Assembly: GCF_010669285.1 (NCBI RefSeq)
Contig: NZ_CP048711.1
Location: forward strand, 2,604,001-2,668,000
Reading direction: 5' to 3'
DNA length: 64,000 nucleotides
DNA from: Kineobactrum salinum
Lineage (GTDB): Bacteria; Pseudomonadota; Gammaproteobacteria; Pseudomonadales; Halieaceae
Position 1 is the first letter of the stretch. Each line of letters opens with the position of its first letter. This document shows, one piece after another, positions 29,148 to 37,225 of the stretch. The notes under the pieces are model-generated. The model made no database searches. It saw nothing but the letters and a program-made list of their open reading frames with translations, and had not been told where the DNA came from. Made by a program: the position numbers and the translations under genes.

Positions 29148-29305
29148 TGGGCCATGCGCAAAGTTCGGTTACTGATCTCTTCGCCACAGCGTCCAGAGCT
29201 GCGTTGGAAAAACTTGACAGCGCCGCTAGTCCTGCGTTTTCCCGCCTTGCTCTGAACGCTGTGGCTGTGAGCTTTAGTTACCGAACTTCACGCATGGCCC
29301 ACTAG
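29144..29305. mobile_element. MITE-like element with long imperfect inverted repeats
   Basis: 162 bases begin and end in CTAG and carry imperfect inverted arms of about 55 bases: CTAGTGGGCCATGCG at the left, CGCATGGCCCACTAG at the right. The centre has no open frame. A CTAG target duplication would suit an IS5-type transposase acting in trans, but no transposase is present here. It may also end transcription of the catabolic run. Confidence 0.65.
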
Positions 29306-29451
29306 ATCCGGACCAGTCCGCTGGTTGAGCCTGGCTCAGTGGGCAGGAATTTACTCCAAAGTGCGATCTGTTATCCGATTGTACCGACAGAATGCGCTAA
29401 GTTGCTACTGGAACGCGGGGAAGTCATGACCAGTGCAACTGAGCGCAAGGA

Positions 29452-30228
29452 CTATGAGGAAAAAAGTCTGGTTCCTATTTTCTTCGCGGCTTTCTTCAGG
29501 TCTGTCGCGAGATCAGAAATGAATTCCTGTGAAAAATTCTCGCCAAAGAGTGCAACCGAGAGACAGTACTGTAACTTGCTGTCTCCAGCAGGAATTGGGA
29601 CCGCAATTGTAGTCACGCCTTGCAGGAAATTACCCTGATCGAATGCCCACCCATCAACTCTGGCTCTTTCAACATCTTCGATGTATGCGTCCATTGGCGG
29701 AGGGTTGTCCCACTGTGCACCGGACAAGTAATCTTTAATCTGCTCAGGCGCAAGATTTAAATCAGCAGCTGCGCATCGCCCGGTTGCTCCGATAAGTAAA
29801 GGTAAGGTGTGCCCGGCATCCAATTGGATACTAACTCCCTTTCCGCCTGAGACAGTTCCAACAACCATCAGGTGGTTGTCAGGTCGCAAGCGCCACAGAA
29901 CACATGCGGCGACTGAGCGCTTTGAAGCAATTCGCTTCATGACATCTTCTGCAATTTCAAAAGGCCGTCTGAGCTCGAGTGCCTTTATTGCGAAAGTCAT
30001 CGCTTTAGGGCCCAGAGTATAGGTTTTTGTTGCGGCGTCAGAGGTTAAGTATGAGTTTTGAACCAGAGTTTTCAAGATAGTAAAGCAGGAACTCGGGCTT
30101 ATGGTCAACGTACGTGCAATAGCATTTACGCCGAGTGGCATCTCGTTTTCTGAAACAAGTTCTAGAATCTTGAGTGCTCGATCGACCGATGGTACACGTG
30201 GGTTCTCAGTGTTTGAATCTCTTGTCAT
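29452..30228 (-). CDS. IclR family transcriptional regulator
   Basis: 258-residue regulator with an N-terminal winged helix (VPSVDRALKILELVSE; GVNAIARTLTISPSSCFTIL) and a C-terminal IclR effector domain (GTVSGGKGVSIQLDAGHTLP; GATGRCAAA; DNPPPMDAYIEDVERARVDG). ATG 30228 is preferred; a GTG at 30240 is also in frame, and neither has a strong ribosome site. It faces away from the aldehyde dehydrogenase at 31021 and is the only local regulator, so it probably controls the catabolic block in response to a pathway acid or CoA ester. Confidence 0.88.
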   Translation of the reverse strand: MTRDSNTENPRVPSVDRALKILELVSENEMPLGVNAIARTLTISPSSCFTILKTLVQNSYLTSDAATKTYTLGPKAMTFAIKALELRRPFEIAEDVMKRIASKRSVAACVLWRLRPDNHLMVVGTVSGGKGVSIQLDAGHTLPLLIGATGRCAAADLNLAPEQIKDYLSGAQWDNPPPMDAYIEDVERARVDGWAFDQGNFLQGVTTIAVPIPAGDSKLQYCLSVALFGENFSQEFISDLATDLKKAAKKIGTRLFSS

Positions 30229-31020
30229 ACCCTGGGTCACTCTATTGTGAGAAGTACATCAGAAATTGATAAAGTATGGGGCACATTAAAGGCTGGTGAC
30301 ACTACATTCTAATTTATTGCATCCGAGTTGTATGCACCAGTTGATCAACTTGAGCAAGATTGAGCAGAAATATTGCAGCAGCTAACGGCTAGTAGCTGAT
30401 GGATATGCATCCCTGGTTAAACACAGGGCAGAAACCACATTCACTTCACTCAAGGAGATTACCAGGATTGCAGGATTTGGCTGATTGAGTGCCGGCGGCC
30501 ATTTCTGCAGAGCTCTTGAGACGACAAAGCGTGAACAGGCCCTGGTATGCTACCCAATATCTCATGCTATAAGCGGCAATTATGTTGTCAGGCGTGGGGA
30601 TTGGGGTTTCATCATTCACCGTTGGGAATGGCTGATGCCTATTGATGAATTTGCGGGGTTGTGCTTTAATCAGAGTGTCAGGTAGTAGCGTGTCGACTGG
30701 CAGTGTTTTTGGGATGATGACTCTCAAGTCATGATATTGCTCAAAATGACGAACTGACAGCGATTGAACTTGATCCCATTGAAATTTCGTGCCGCATCAG
30801 AAACGCCGTTCGAACTATCGGAATACAGCTATTTTCGAGCGTTTCAGGTCGGTAATGTACCGGCCACCTGTGCCGTGCAAATGGTCTGAGTCAGAGAGAA
30901 TGTCGCAGGTCGTCGTATACACAAAAACAACTTGCAGATAATTTGTATTTCGACGAATTTCTCAAAACTGAAAAATTCATAGAACAAGAATGTTTTAATG
31001 AATATACACGAGGATTTCTC
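30229..31020. other. Long divergent intergenic region
   Basis: 792 AT-rich bases between the IclR gene and the aldehyde dehydrogenase. A perfect palindrome, GTTGATCAAC, lies at 30340-30349 and is a candidate regulator site. Open frames of 60-90 codons around 30446-30727 exist on both strands but lack ribosome sites and known motifs. It may contain decayed DNA. Confidence 0.5.
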
Positions 31021-32488
31021 ATGAAAATGAAGCCCGTAGAACCGATTTCCCGCCCCGAGGAGTGTGCGCCAGTTGATGATATTGGCGCAATCCTGAAACT
31101 TCAGAAGGAGTCTTTTCTGAAAGAAGGAGCAGTTTCTGCTGAAGTGCGAATCGACCGAATGCAAAGAACCATTGACGGTTTGATAAAGTACAAAGACGAT
31201 ATAGCCGATGCGGTCAATCAGGACTTCAATGGGCGATCAAAAGACATGAATATGCTGTTCGAAGTTGCGGGAAGTGTTGCTACGCTAAAGCATGCCATTA
31301 AAAATGTGAAGACATGGATGCGCCCAGAGAAGCGGAAAACTATATTTCCCCTCAACCTGTTGGGGGGCGCTCTAAAGTAGTTTTCCAGCCTAAAGGTGTA
31401 GTGGGAGTTATGGCGCCTTGGAATTTCCCCGTAAACTTGCTTTTCTTGCCATTGTCTGGAGTTTTGGCTGCTGGAAACAGGGCTATTCTTAAGCCATCTG
31501 AATTTACACCGCGTGCTTCTGAGCTGGTCAAGAAAATGGTATCGGAATTCTTTTCCGATGACGAACTATTTGTTGTAACTGGAGATGCGAGTGTCGGGGC
31601 TGACTTTAGTCAGCAGCCTTTTGACCATCTCGTATTTACAGGTGCTACCAGCATCGGAAAACACGTGATGGCAGCAGCAGCAAAAAACCTGGTTCCGGTG
31701 ACACTTGAATTGGGTGGGAAGTCTCCAGTGATTTTAAGTAGAGACATTGATCTCGAAAAATCCCTTAGAAGAATATTGCTCGGGAAGACACTAAATGCTG
31801 GTCAAATCTGTATAGCACCGGATTATCTTTTGTTGCCAAAGGAGCTGGTTGAGTCTTCTGTAGGCTTAATCGAGAAGATTGTTACCGAAATGTACCCGAC
31901 TATAGCTGCCAATCCAGACTACACGTCAATCATAAGTGATCGACACTATGCCCGGCTGAAAGCATTGATTGATGACGCCGCCAGAAACGGCGCAACTGTG
32001 AAAGTGGTTAACCCAACCAATGAGACTCTGGAGGGCAGCCGGGAACACAATAAAATTGCTCTCACGATCATTACAAATCCAAGTGACTCAATGGAAATTA
32101 TGAACGACGAAATATTTGGCCCCATACTTCCTCTCGTCCCCTACGACACTTTTGATGATGCAGTTAGTTATATCAATAATCGTCCCAGACCATTGGCACT
32201 TTACTATTTCGGCAATAGCAAGGATGAATCGAGGAAGGTCATAGAAAATACTACGTCAGGGGAGTATGCATCAATGATGTTCTTTCTCATGTCATGCAAG
32301 AAGATTTACCATTTGGAGGGATTGGGCCCTCAGGAATGGGTCATTACCATGGCTTTGATGGTTTTAAAGAGTTCTCACATCAAAAAGCAGTATATCGACA
32401 GACCTCCATTGATATCCATGGATTGTCTGGCTTACGTCCTCCATTTGGCAAGAAGCTTAAAGCGGCCGCTGAAATGCAGTTGAAGTAA
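31021..32488 (+). CDS. Coniferyl-aldehyde dehydrogenase-like protein (frameshifts at 31362 and 32259)
   Basis: Aldehyde dehydrogenase of about 489 residues in the class 3/coniferyl aldehyde branch. ATG 31021 follows GAGG. One G is missing from the G6 run at 31362-31367 (restored: LNLLGGRSKVVFQPKG) and another from the GGGG at 32259-32262 (restored: TTSGGVCINDVLSHVMQEDL). Motifs: GVVGVMAPWNFP, the catalytic Glu in LELGGKSP, the nucleophile Cys in NAGQICIAPDY, and the C-terminal PFGGIGPSGMGHYHG. It would oxidise an aromatic or long-chain aldehyde and is the last gene of the block. Confidence 0.82.
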
Positions 32489-32654
32489 TATTTCTTGATG
32501 GCACGATATAAATCTGGTGAACGTAGCGACATTCAATAGAGATTGTCCTTGGCCTAACAATTAGTAAATGGTGCTGGTATTCCTGAAGCGCTGTCACGGA
32601 GCGTGCGGCTGGCACCACCAAGGTTGGGCATCGTTCCTGTTGACAGAGAAGAAC

Positions 32655-32850
32655 GTAAGCGCTAATTGAACCAGTCCCTTGTCTGACCCCGGCACCCTGC
32701 GGTGATCTTGTCGCAGGAGCCCCTCATAATCGGTACCGCATCTCCGTCTTTGACCGAACGGCAACAGTTTTGGTTGGAACACCTTCACGCCTGCGAAGCC
32801 AAGGGCAAGGCGACAGGAGTATGCGTAACTGCATGGAGTCTGCGTAACCG
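32655..32850 (+). mobile_element. IS66 family remnant (5' end with truncated tnpA)
   Basis: GTAAGCG at 32655 fits the GTAA terminal sequence of IS66 elements. The frame from 32702 encodes SLTERQQFWLEHLHACEAKG, the N-terminus of the IS66 accessory protein TnpA; similarity ends near 32825. TnpB, the transposase and the right end are missing. The DNA to 33040 holds only short inverted motifs of the GGTGCGTT/AACGCACC kind and no gene. Confidence 0.7.
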
Positions 32851-33044
32851 CATAGGGTGCGTTGAGGCACGAAACGCACCGGGTATGGCTCCGAGCGATT
32901 GTGGGCAGAGGCGGTACCGATGGTGCGCGTTCTTGGCCAGCATACCCTATGAAGGTACGCTTTTTTATGGGCGTAGCCTATGACGGTGCGCTTCCTTCGT
33001 CAGCGCACCCTATCAATCGGGTTTAGTGAAAACTGGCCCGCCCC

Positions 33045-33150
33045 CGGTTAATTGGGCAGAGCCGGTTATCCCCGTCAATTGGGTAGGGCCCCCGTCGTAG
33101 GGCCCCGTTTATTGGGTAGGGCCGGTTATCCTCGTCAATTGGGTAGGGCC
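33045..33150. repeat. Two 60-base tandem units built on an ATTGGGTAGGGCC motif
   Basis: Bases 33061-33090 and 33121-33150 are identical at 29 of 30 positions and exactly 60 bases apart. The preceding halves carry further copies (TTAATTGGGCAGAGCC and TTTATTGGGTAGGGCC), giving four motif copies. No frame crosses the array. It lies 59 bases from the 3' end of the tRNA gene. Confidence 0.8.
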
Positions 33151-33208
33151 AACACGGGTCTATCTCCCGTTAATGTGAGAGCGCGCGGGCAAAGGCCGGA
33201 ATAAGTAA

Positions 33209-33282
33209 TGGGCCCAGAAGGACTTGAACCTTCGACCTGCCGATTATGAGTCGGATGCTCTAACCAACTGAGCTATGGGCCC
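33209..33282 (-). tRNA. tRNA-Ile2 (anticodon CAU)
   Basis: 74-base cloverleaf. The seven-base acceptor stem GGGCCCA pairs with TGGGCCC, the anticodon loop is CTCATAA, and the T-loop is TTCAAGT within a GAAGG/CCTTC stem. CCA is not encoded. The CAU anticodon could mean elongator Met, but the arm GACTCATAATC and TTCAAGTCC resemble E. coli tRNA-Ile2, which is lysidine-modified to read AUA. In E. coli ileX also lies near rpoD. The discriminator base is A. Confidence 0.85.
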
Positions 33283-33397
33283 CGAATGGATACCAGGCGG
33301 TATCCGGAAGGGCAGGATTATATAGGAGAAAGCCATCGCAGGCACAGCCTGTAGCGGCCTGGATTTGTTGTAATTGCCGCATCGGACTACTGTTTTG

Positions 33398-33449
33398 TAG
33401 TGCAGATAGGAACAGATTTCTTGCAATTAGTGCAACACTGCACTATTCT
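33398..33449 (+). promoter_or_regulatory. Promoter and operator of the RES-Xre pair
   Basis: TTGCAA (33421-33426) and TATTCT (33444-33449) are spaced by 17 bases, as in a sigma-70 promoter. Within and across the spacer lies a perfect inverted repeat, TAGTGCA-ACAC-TGCACTA (33428-33445), and a further TAGTGCA half-site lies at 33398-33404. The layout fits autorepression by the Xre-type antitoxin. Confidence 0.55.
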
Positions 33450-33508
33450 TCTTCTGTCAGCAGTGCGCATTGAGCCCGATCCGGGCGCCGGTGATGCAGG
33501 AGGTGATC

Positions 33509-33922
33509 ATGCAGGCACGCTTACCGCAACAGGAACAGGTTTCGCCCCAGCCCCGTACCGCCATTCCCAACGACATCAGCGGTGCGGTGACGGCGGCGCT
33601 GAACATTCTGGAGAAGTGGCGGGTAGCGCCGGCCAGCCAACAGGCAATGCTGGGGATTTCGCGGCGTTCGTGGTTCAGCTGGAAGAAGTCGCCGCCAGCG
33701 CAGATCGACGCCGACAAGCTGGAGCGAATCTCCTACATTCTGGGTATCTGGAAGGCGCTGCGGCAGCTGTTTCCGGATGACCATGGCTACGAGCGCTGGC
33801 CGGAGCTGCCGAATTCGGCGCCCCTGTTCGGCGGACAGCCGCCACTGCAGCGCATGACGGCCGGTCAGGTGGGCGACCTGTACGCGGTGCGGGCCTGGCT
33901 TGACGGCTGGCGCGGCTGGTGA
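33509..33922 (+). CDS. Xre/ParS-MbcA-type antitoxin
   Basis: 137-residue antitoxin with an N-terminal helix-turn-helix-like part (AALNILEKWRVAPASQQAML; SRRSWFSWKKSP) and a C-terminal toxin-binding domain (LERISYILGIWKALRQLFP; LYAVRAWLDGWRGW), as in antitoxins of RES toxins. ATG 33509 follows AGGAGGTGATC, complementary to the 16S rRNA 3' end. The stop overlaps the toxin GTG by three bases. It should neutralise the toxin and repress the shared promoter. Confidence 0.85.
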   Translation: MQARLPQQEQVSPQPRTAIPNDISGAVTAALNILEKWRVAPASQQAMLGISRRSWFSWKKSPPAQIDADKLERISYILGIWKALRQLFPDDHGYERWPELPNSAPLFGGQPPLQRMTAGQVGDLYAVRAWLDGWRGW

Positions 33923-34605
33923 TTCCGCGGCGGCACGAGCGCTGGGCCCGGGGGGTGCGCATCATTCCCAGTATTTATCCGCCCATTGGCCTGTTTGACG
34001 AGGTGGCGGACCCGGCGGACCTGGAGGCAGTATTCGCGGTGGAGCAGCTGACCAACCCGCGCCTGCGGGAGGAGGTTGGCACCCTGGCTCTGGTACCGCG
34101 GGAGGACCGGATCAGCGGTCCGGGTACCACGCCTATCATGGCCGCATTTACCCATCCCAATCGTGAGGGCTCGCGCTTCTCCCCGGGAGGTTATGGGGTG
34201 TACTACGTGGCGGACGGCGTTGAAACGGCGATTGCCGAAACCCGCTACCACCGCGAGCGGTTGCTGCGCTACCAGGATATTGGCCCCCAGCGGCTGCAGA
34301 TGCGGGCCTATGTCGGGGCGGTGGAGGCTGAATGGGTGGACCTGCGGGGACTGCGTGGCGAGTATCCCGAGCTGTACGCGCGGGATTCCTACGCCGCCAG
34401 CCAGCCCTTCGGCCAGGGATGCCGGGATGAGAGGGCCTGGGGTATTGCCTACCACAGCGTGCGGCACGACGAGGGCCAGTGTCTTGGCGTATTCCGTCCC
34501 GCCGCCTGCCGGCCGGTACGGCAGAGTTCACACTATGAGTACTGCTACGATGGTCAGCGTATCAGCCATGTGGCCCGGATTATTGAGCTCGCAAGCGCCC
34601 GCTAA
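33919..34605 (+). CDS. RES domain toxin (NAD+-degrading)
   Basis: 228-residue RES-family toxin. The RES core is visible: GSRFSPGGYGVYYVADGVETAIAE supplies the Arg, Tyr and Glu positions of the family, ending in HSVRHDEGQCLGVFRP and HYEY. Characterised relatives break down intracellular NAD+ by phosphorolysis or hydrolysis when freed from the antitoxin. The GTG start at 33919 is coupled to the antitoxin stop. The 3' end overlaps the convergent small-protein gene by four bases. Confidence 0.85.
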   Translation: MIPRRHERWARGVRIIPSIYPPIGLFDEVADPADLEAVFAVEQLTNPRLREEVGTLALVPREDRISGPGTTPIMAAFTHPNREGSRFSPGGYGVYYVADGVETAIAETRYHRERLLRYQDIGPQRLQMRAYVGAVEAEWVDLRGLRGEYPELYARDSYAASQPFGQGCRDERAWGIAYHSVRHDEGQCLGVFRPAACRPVRQSSHYEYCYDGQRISHVARIIELASAR

Positions 34606-35057
34606 CGGGTCGCGGGCCTATCCTTTTTCTCGTCCTTCTTCATTTTTTTCAGGCTCTTCAGCTTTTCTTTGGCCTCGTCATCCGGACTGTGGTTGATGCC
34701 GACCAACACCTCGGCCAGCGTTCTTTCGCCCTTGTCCAGGGCCTCGTTGCTGGCAATCGCCTCGAGTTGGCGCCGGTGCAGGCCGGACACCTGGTGCTCC
34801 ATGTCGCGAATTGCCTCGGCGATGGTCTGCAGGGTCTCGCTGTTGTCGTTGTCGTCGATGATCGCCTGCAGCTTTTCCTTTTCCTCGTCGCTGGGGAAGT
34901 GGTTGAGGTTGAGCAGTATCTTCGACATGGTGTAGACGGCCTTGGCTTGCGGGTCCTTGTCGTACTTGTCCTTGTCGCCACCCCCGGCGATGGCAAGAGG
35001 GGTGATCAGGCTGAGGATAAGGGCGAAAAAGAAGTGCCGGACGGTATGGGGGTTCAT
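34602..35057 (-). CDS. Small exported charged protein with internal repeat
   Basis: 151-residue protein of unknown function. ATG 35057 follows AGGAGG. A signal peptide (about 1-24, ending PLAIA) precedes a highly charged helical region. Two similar segments, ILLNLNHFPSDEEKEKLQAI and VLVGINHSPDDEAKEKLKSL, lie about 65 residues apart and suggest duplicated helical units. The C-terminus is Lys-rich. It is downstream of rpoD but separated from it by a terminator, so it is probably a separate unit. No homologue recognised. Confidence 0.7.
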   Translation of the reverse strand: MNPHTVRHFFFALILSLITPLAIAGGGDKDKYDKDPQAKAVYTMSKILLNLNHFPSDEEKEKLQAIIDDNDNSETLQTIAEAIRDMEHQVSGLHRRQLEAIASNEALDKGERTLAEVLVGINHSPDDEAKEKLKSLKKMKKDEKKDRPATR

Positions 35058-35121
35058 TGTTGCGCCTCCTGTGGTGGTACACACGTGGTGGGCTTCAGGT
35101 ATTACCCTAGTTCAATTCGCG

Positions 35122-35153
35122 CAAAAAGCAACGGCGCCTGCAGGGCGCCGTTG
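35122..35153 (-). terminator. Rho-independent terminator of the rpoD operon
   Basis: On the minus strand a perfect 10-base stem (CAACGGCGCC and GGCGCCGTTG) with a five-base loop is followed by a T5 run. It lies 48 bases after the rpoD stop codon. Confidence 0.88.
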
Positions 35154-35200
35154 GGGGGGGTGGGATCTCATTGTGGTGAGATGACCGCTCCTTGCGTTCG

Positions 35201-37003
35201 TTACTCGTCCAGGAAGCTGCGCAGGTAGTCCGAGCGGGTCGGGTGACGCAGCTTGCGCAGGGCCTTGGCCTCTATCTGGCGAATGCGCTCGCGGGTGACG
35301 TCAAACTGCTTGCCCACTTCTTCCAGCGTATGGTCGGTGTTCATGTCGATGCCAAAGCGCATGCGCAGTACTTTCGCCTCGCGGGCGGTCAGGCCGGCCA
35401 GGACCTCCTTGGTGGCCTCCTGCAGGCCCTGCCCGGTGGCTGCATCCACCGGTGAGTTGATGGTGCTGTCCTCGATGAAATCGCCCAGGTGCGAGTCTTC
35501 ATCGTCGCCGATGGGGGTCTCCATCGAAATGGGTTCCTTGGCGATCTTCAGTACCTTGCGCACCTTGTCTTCCGGCATTTCCATGCGCTCGCCCAGCTCT
35601 TCCGGGGTGGGTTCGCGCCCCATCTCCTGCAGCATCTGCCGGGAGATCCGGTTGAGCTTGTTGATGGTCTCGATCATGTGTACCGGAATGCGGATGGTGC
35701 GGGCCTGGTCCGCGATGGAGCGGGTGATGGCCTGCCGGATCCACCAGGTGGCATAGGTAGAGAACTTGTAGCCGCGGCGATACTCGAACTTGTCCACCGC
35801 CTTCATCAGGCCGATGTTGCCCTCCTGAATAAGGTCCAGGAACTGCAGGCCGCGGTTGGTGTACTTCTTGGCGATGGAGATCACCAGGCGCAGGTTGGCC
35901 TCGACCATTTCTTTCTTGGCACGGCGGGCACGGGCTTCGCCCATGGACATGCGGCGGTTGATTTCCTTGATCTCATTGACGGAAAGGCCGCTCTGTTCTT
36001 CCACCTGGATGATGCGGCGCTGCAGCCGCATGATGGTTTCTTTCTGGGCGGCGAGCTTGGCGACATACTCCTTCTTGCCGCGGGTCTGGCGCACGACCCA
36101 GTCGACATCGGATTCGGAGCCCTGGAAGCTGGTGATGAAATCCTTGCGCGGCATGCCGCAATCGCGAATGGCGATGGACATGATCTGCCGCTCCTGCTCG
36201 CGCACGGCGGACAGCACCTGGCGGGGTTTGTCGGTCAACGGATCGAATACCCGCGGAGTAAGCTTGAAGAACTTGAACAGTTCGCCCAGCTTTTCCATCT
36301 CCTTGATGGTTGTCTTGTCGCTGCGGCCCTTGTCGGCAATGAGTTTTTCGGTTTTGGCGCACTGGCGCTTGAGGGCGGTGAAGCGCTTTTTCGCCTCCAC
36401 CGGGTCGGGGCCGGACTCGGTTTCCTCGTCGGAATCGTCGGGTACGCTGGCCTCGGCGATTTCCGCCGCCGAGGGCACGTGGTCGGCCGGGTCCAGATAG
36501 CCGATCATCACGTCGCCCAAGCGCCGTTCTTCGCGCGTTACCTGGTCATATTCGTGCAGGACCTGCTGGACTGCGCCGGGGTAGTGGGCCAGCGCGGACA
36601 TCAGTTCGCGCACACCCTCCTCGATCCGCTTGGCGATAACGATCTCGCCCTCGCGGGTCAGCAGTTCGACGGTGCCCATCTCGCGCATGTACATGCGCAC
36701 CGGGTCGGTGGTGCGGCCCGCTTCGGTCTCCACCGCGGCCAGCGCGGCAGCTGCCTCGGCGGCGGCAATGTCGTCGGCGGAACCGTCTCCCTCGGCCATC
36801 AGCAGTTCGTCGGCATCCGGCGCGACCTCAAACACCTGAATGCCCATGTCGTTGATCATCTGGATGATGTCTTCAACCTGATCCGGATCTGAGATATCCT
36901 CTGGCAGGTGGTCGTTTACCTCGGAGTAGGTGAGGTAACCCTGGTCCTTGCCCCGGGCGATGAGATCCTTGAGGCGGGACTGTTGTTGGGCGACATTCGT
37001 CAT
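35201..37003 (-). CDS. rpoD: RNA polymerase primary sigma factor RpoD (sigma-70)
   Basis: 600-residue housekeeping sigma factor that directs RNA polymerase to most promoters. Region 1.1 is at the N-terminus ([20 protein letters not shown]), region 1.2 contains [20 protein letters not shown], and a non-conserved region follows. Region 2 includes [20 protein letters not shown] and [15 protein letters not shown], region 3 [14 protein letters not shown], and region 4 [20 protein letters not shown]. Length and ends match gammaproteobacterial RpoD. It is the last gene of rpsU-yqeY-dnaG-rpoD and is followed by a strong terminator. Confidence 0.98.
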   Translation of the reverse strand: MTNVAQQQSRLKDLIARGKDQGYLTYSEVNDHLPEDISDPDQVEDIIQMINDMGIQVFEVAPDADELLMAEGDGSADDIAAAEAAAALAAVETEAGRTTDPVRMYMREMGTVELLTREGEIVIAKRIEEGVRELMSALAHYPGAVQQVLHEYDQVTREERRLGDVMIGYLDPADHVPSAAEIAEASVPDDSDEETESGPDPVEAKKRFTALKRQCAKTEKLIADKGRSDKTTIKEMEKLGELFKFFKLTPRVFDPLTDKPRQVLSAVREQERQIMSIAIRDCGMPRKDFITSFQGSESDVDWVVRQTRGKKEYVAKLAAQKETIMRLQRRIIQVEEQSGLSVNEIKEINRRMSMGEARARRAKKEMVEANLRLVISIAKKYTNRGLQFLDLIQEGNIGLMKAVDKFEYRRGYKFSTYATWWIRQAITRSIADQARTIRIPVHMIETINKLNRISRQMLQEMGREPTPEELGERMEMPEDKVRKVLKIAKEPISMETPIGDDEDSHLGDFIEDSTINSPVDAATGQGLQEATKEVLAGLTAREAKVLRMRFGIDMNTDHTLEEVGKQFDVTRERIRQIEAKALRKLRHPTRSDYLRSFLDE

Positions 37004-37225
37004 TCAGCGGACACCTTTGACAATTTCAAAAAAAAATAAGCCGGCGATTATAACCGAAAAATCAGTGACTTAGCCACTGAAATCCCCCGGAAATTAGCGT
37101 CGTCAGGCCTCTGCGGGCGCAATTTCATGACGGGGCCCCCTATATATGGGGGCGAACAAGGCATTTGGCAACCCGGCGTATTATATGTCGTTATTTTGCC
37201 GTCGGGAGGTGGTGCCCCTGCTGGT

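Noticed and set aside
30446-30727. Possible small gene in the long gap before the aldehyde dehydrogenase
   Set aside because: Frames are open on both strands but have no ribosome site, no motif and odd composition; evidence is too weak to call a gene.
32830-33010. Continuation of the IS66 transposase genes
   Set aside because: Similarity to TnpA ends near 32825; the rest shows only short inverted repeats and stop codons in all frames.
33061-33150. CRISPR array
   Set aside because: Only two to four motif copies, the intervening sequence is repeated too, and no cas genes are present.
33209-33282. Elongator tRNA-Met
   Set aside because: The CAU anticodon allows it, but the anticodon arm and T-arm resemble tRNA-Ile2 and the rpoD neighbourhood matches ileX; Met is kept only as the second choice.
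35489-36892. Plus-strand open frame of 467 codons opposite rpoD
   Set aside because: Plain antisense of rpoD, which is conserved end to end.
37133-37152. Terminator hairpin between dnaG and rpoD
   Set aside because: A GCCCCC/GGGGGC stem is present but no T-run follows on the minus strand, and rpoD is expected to be co-transcribed.
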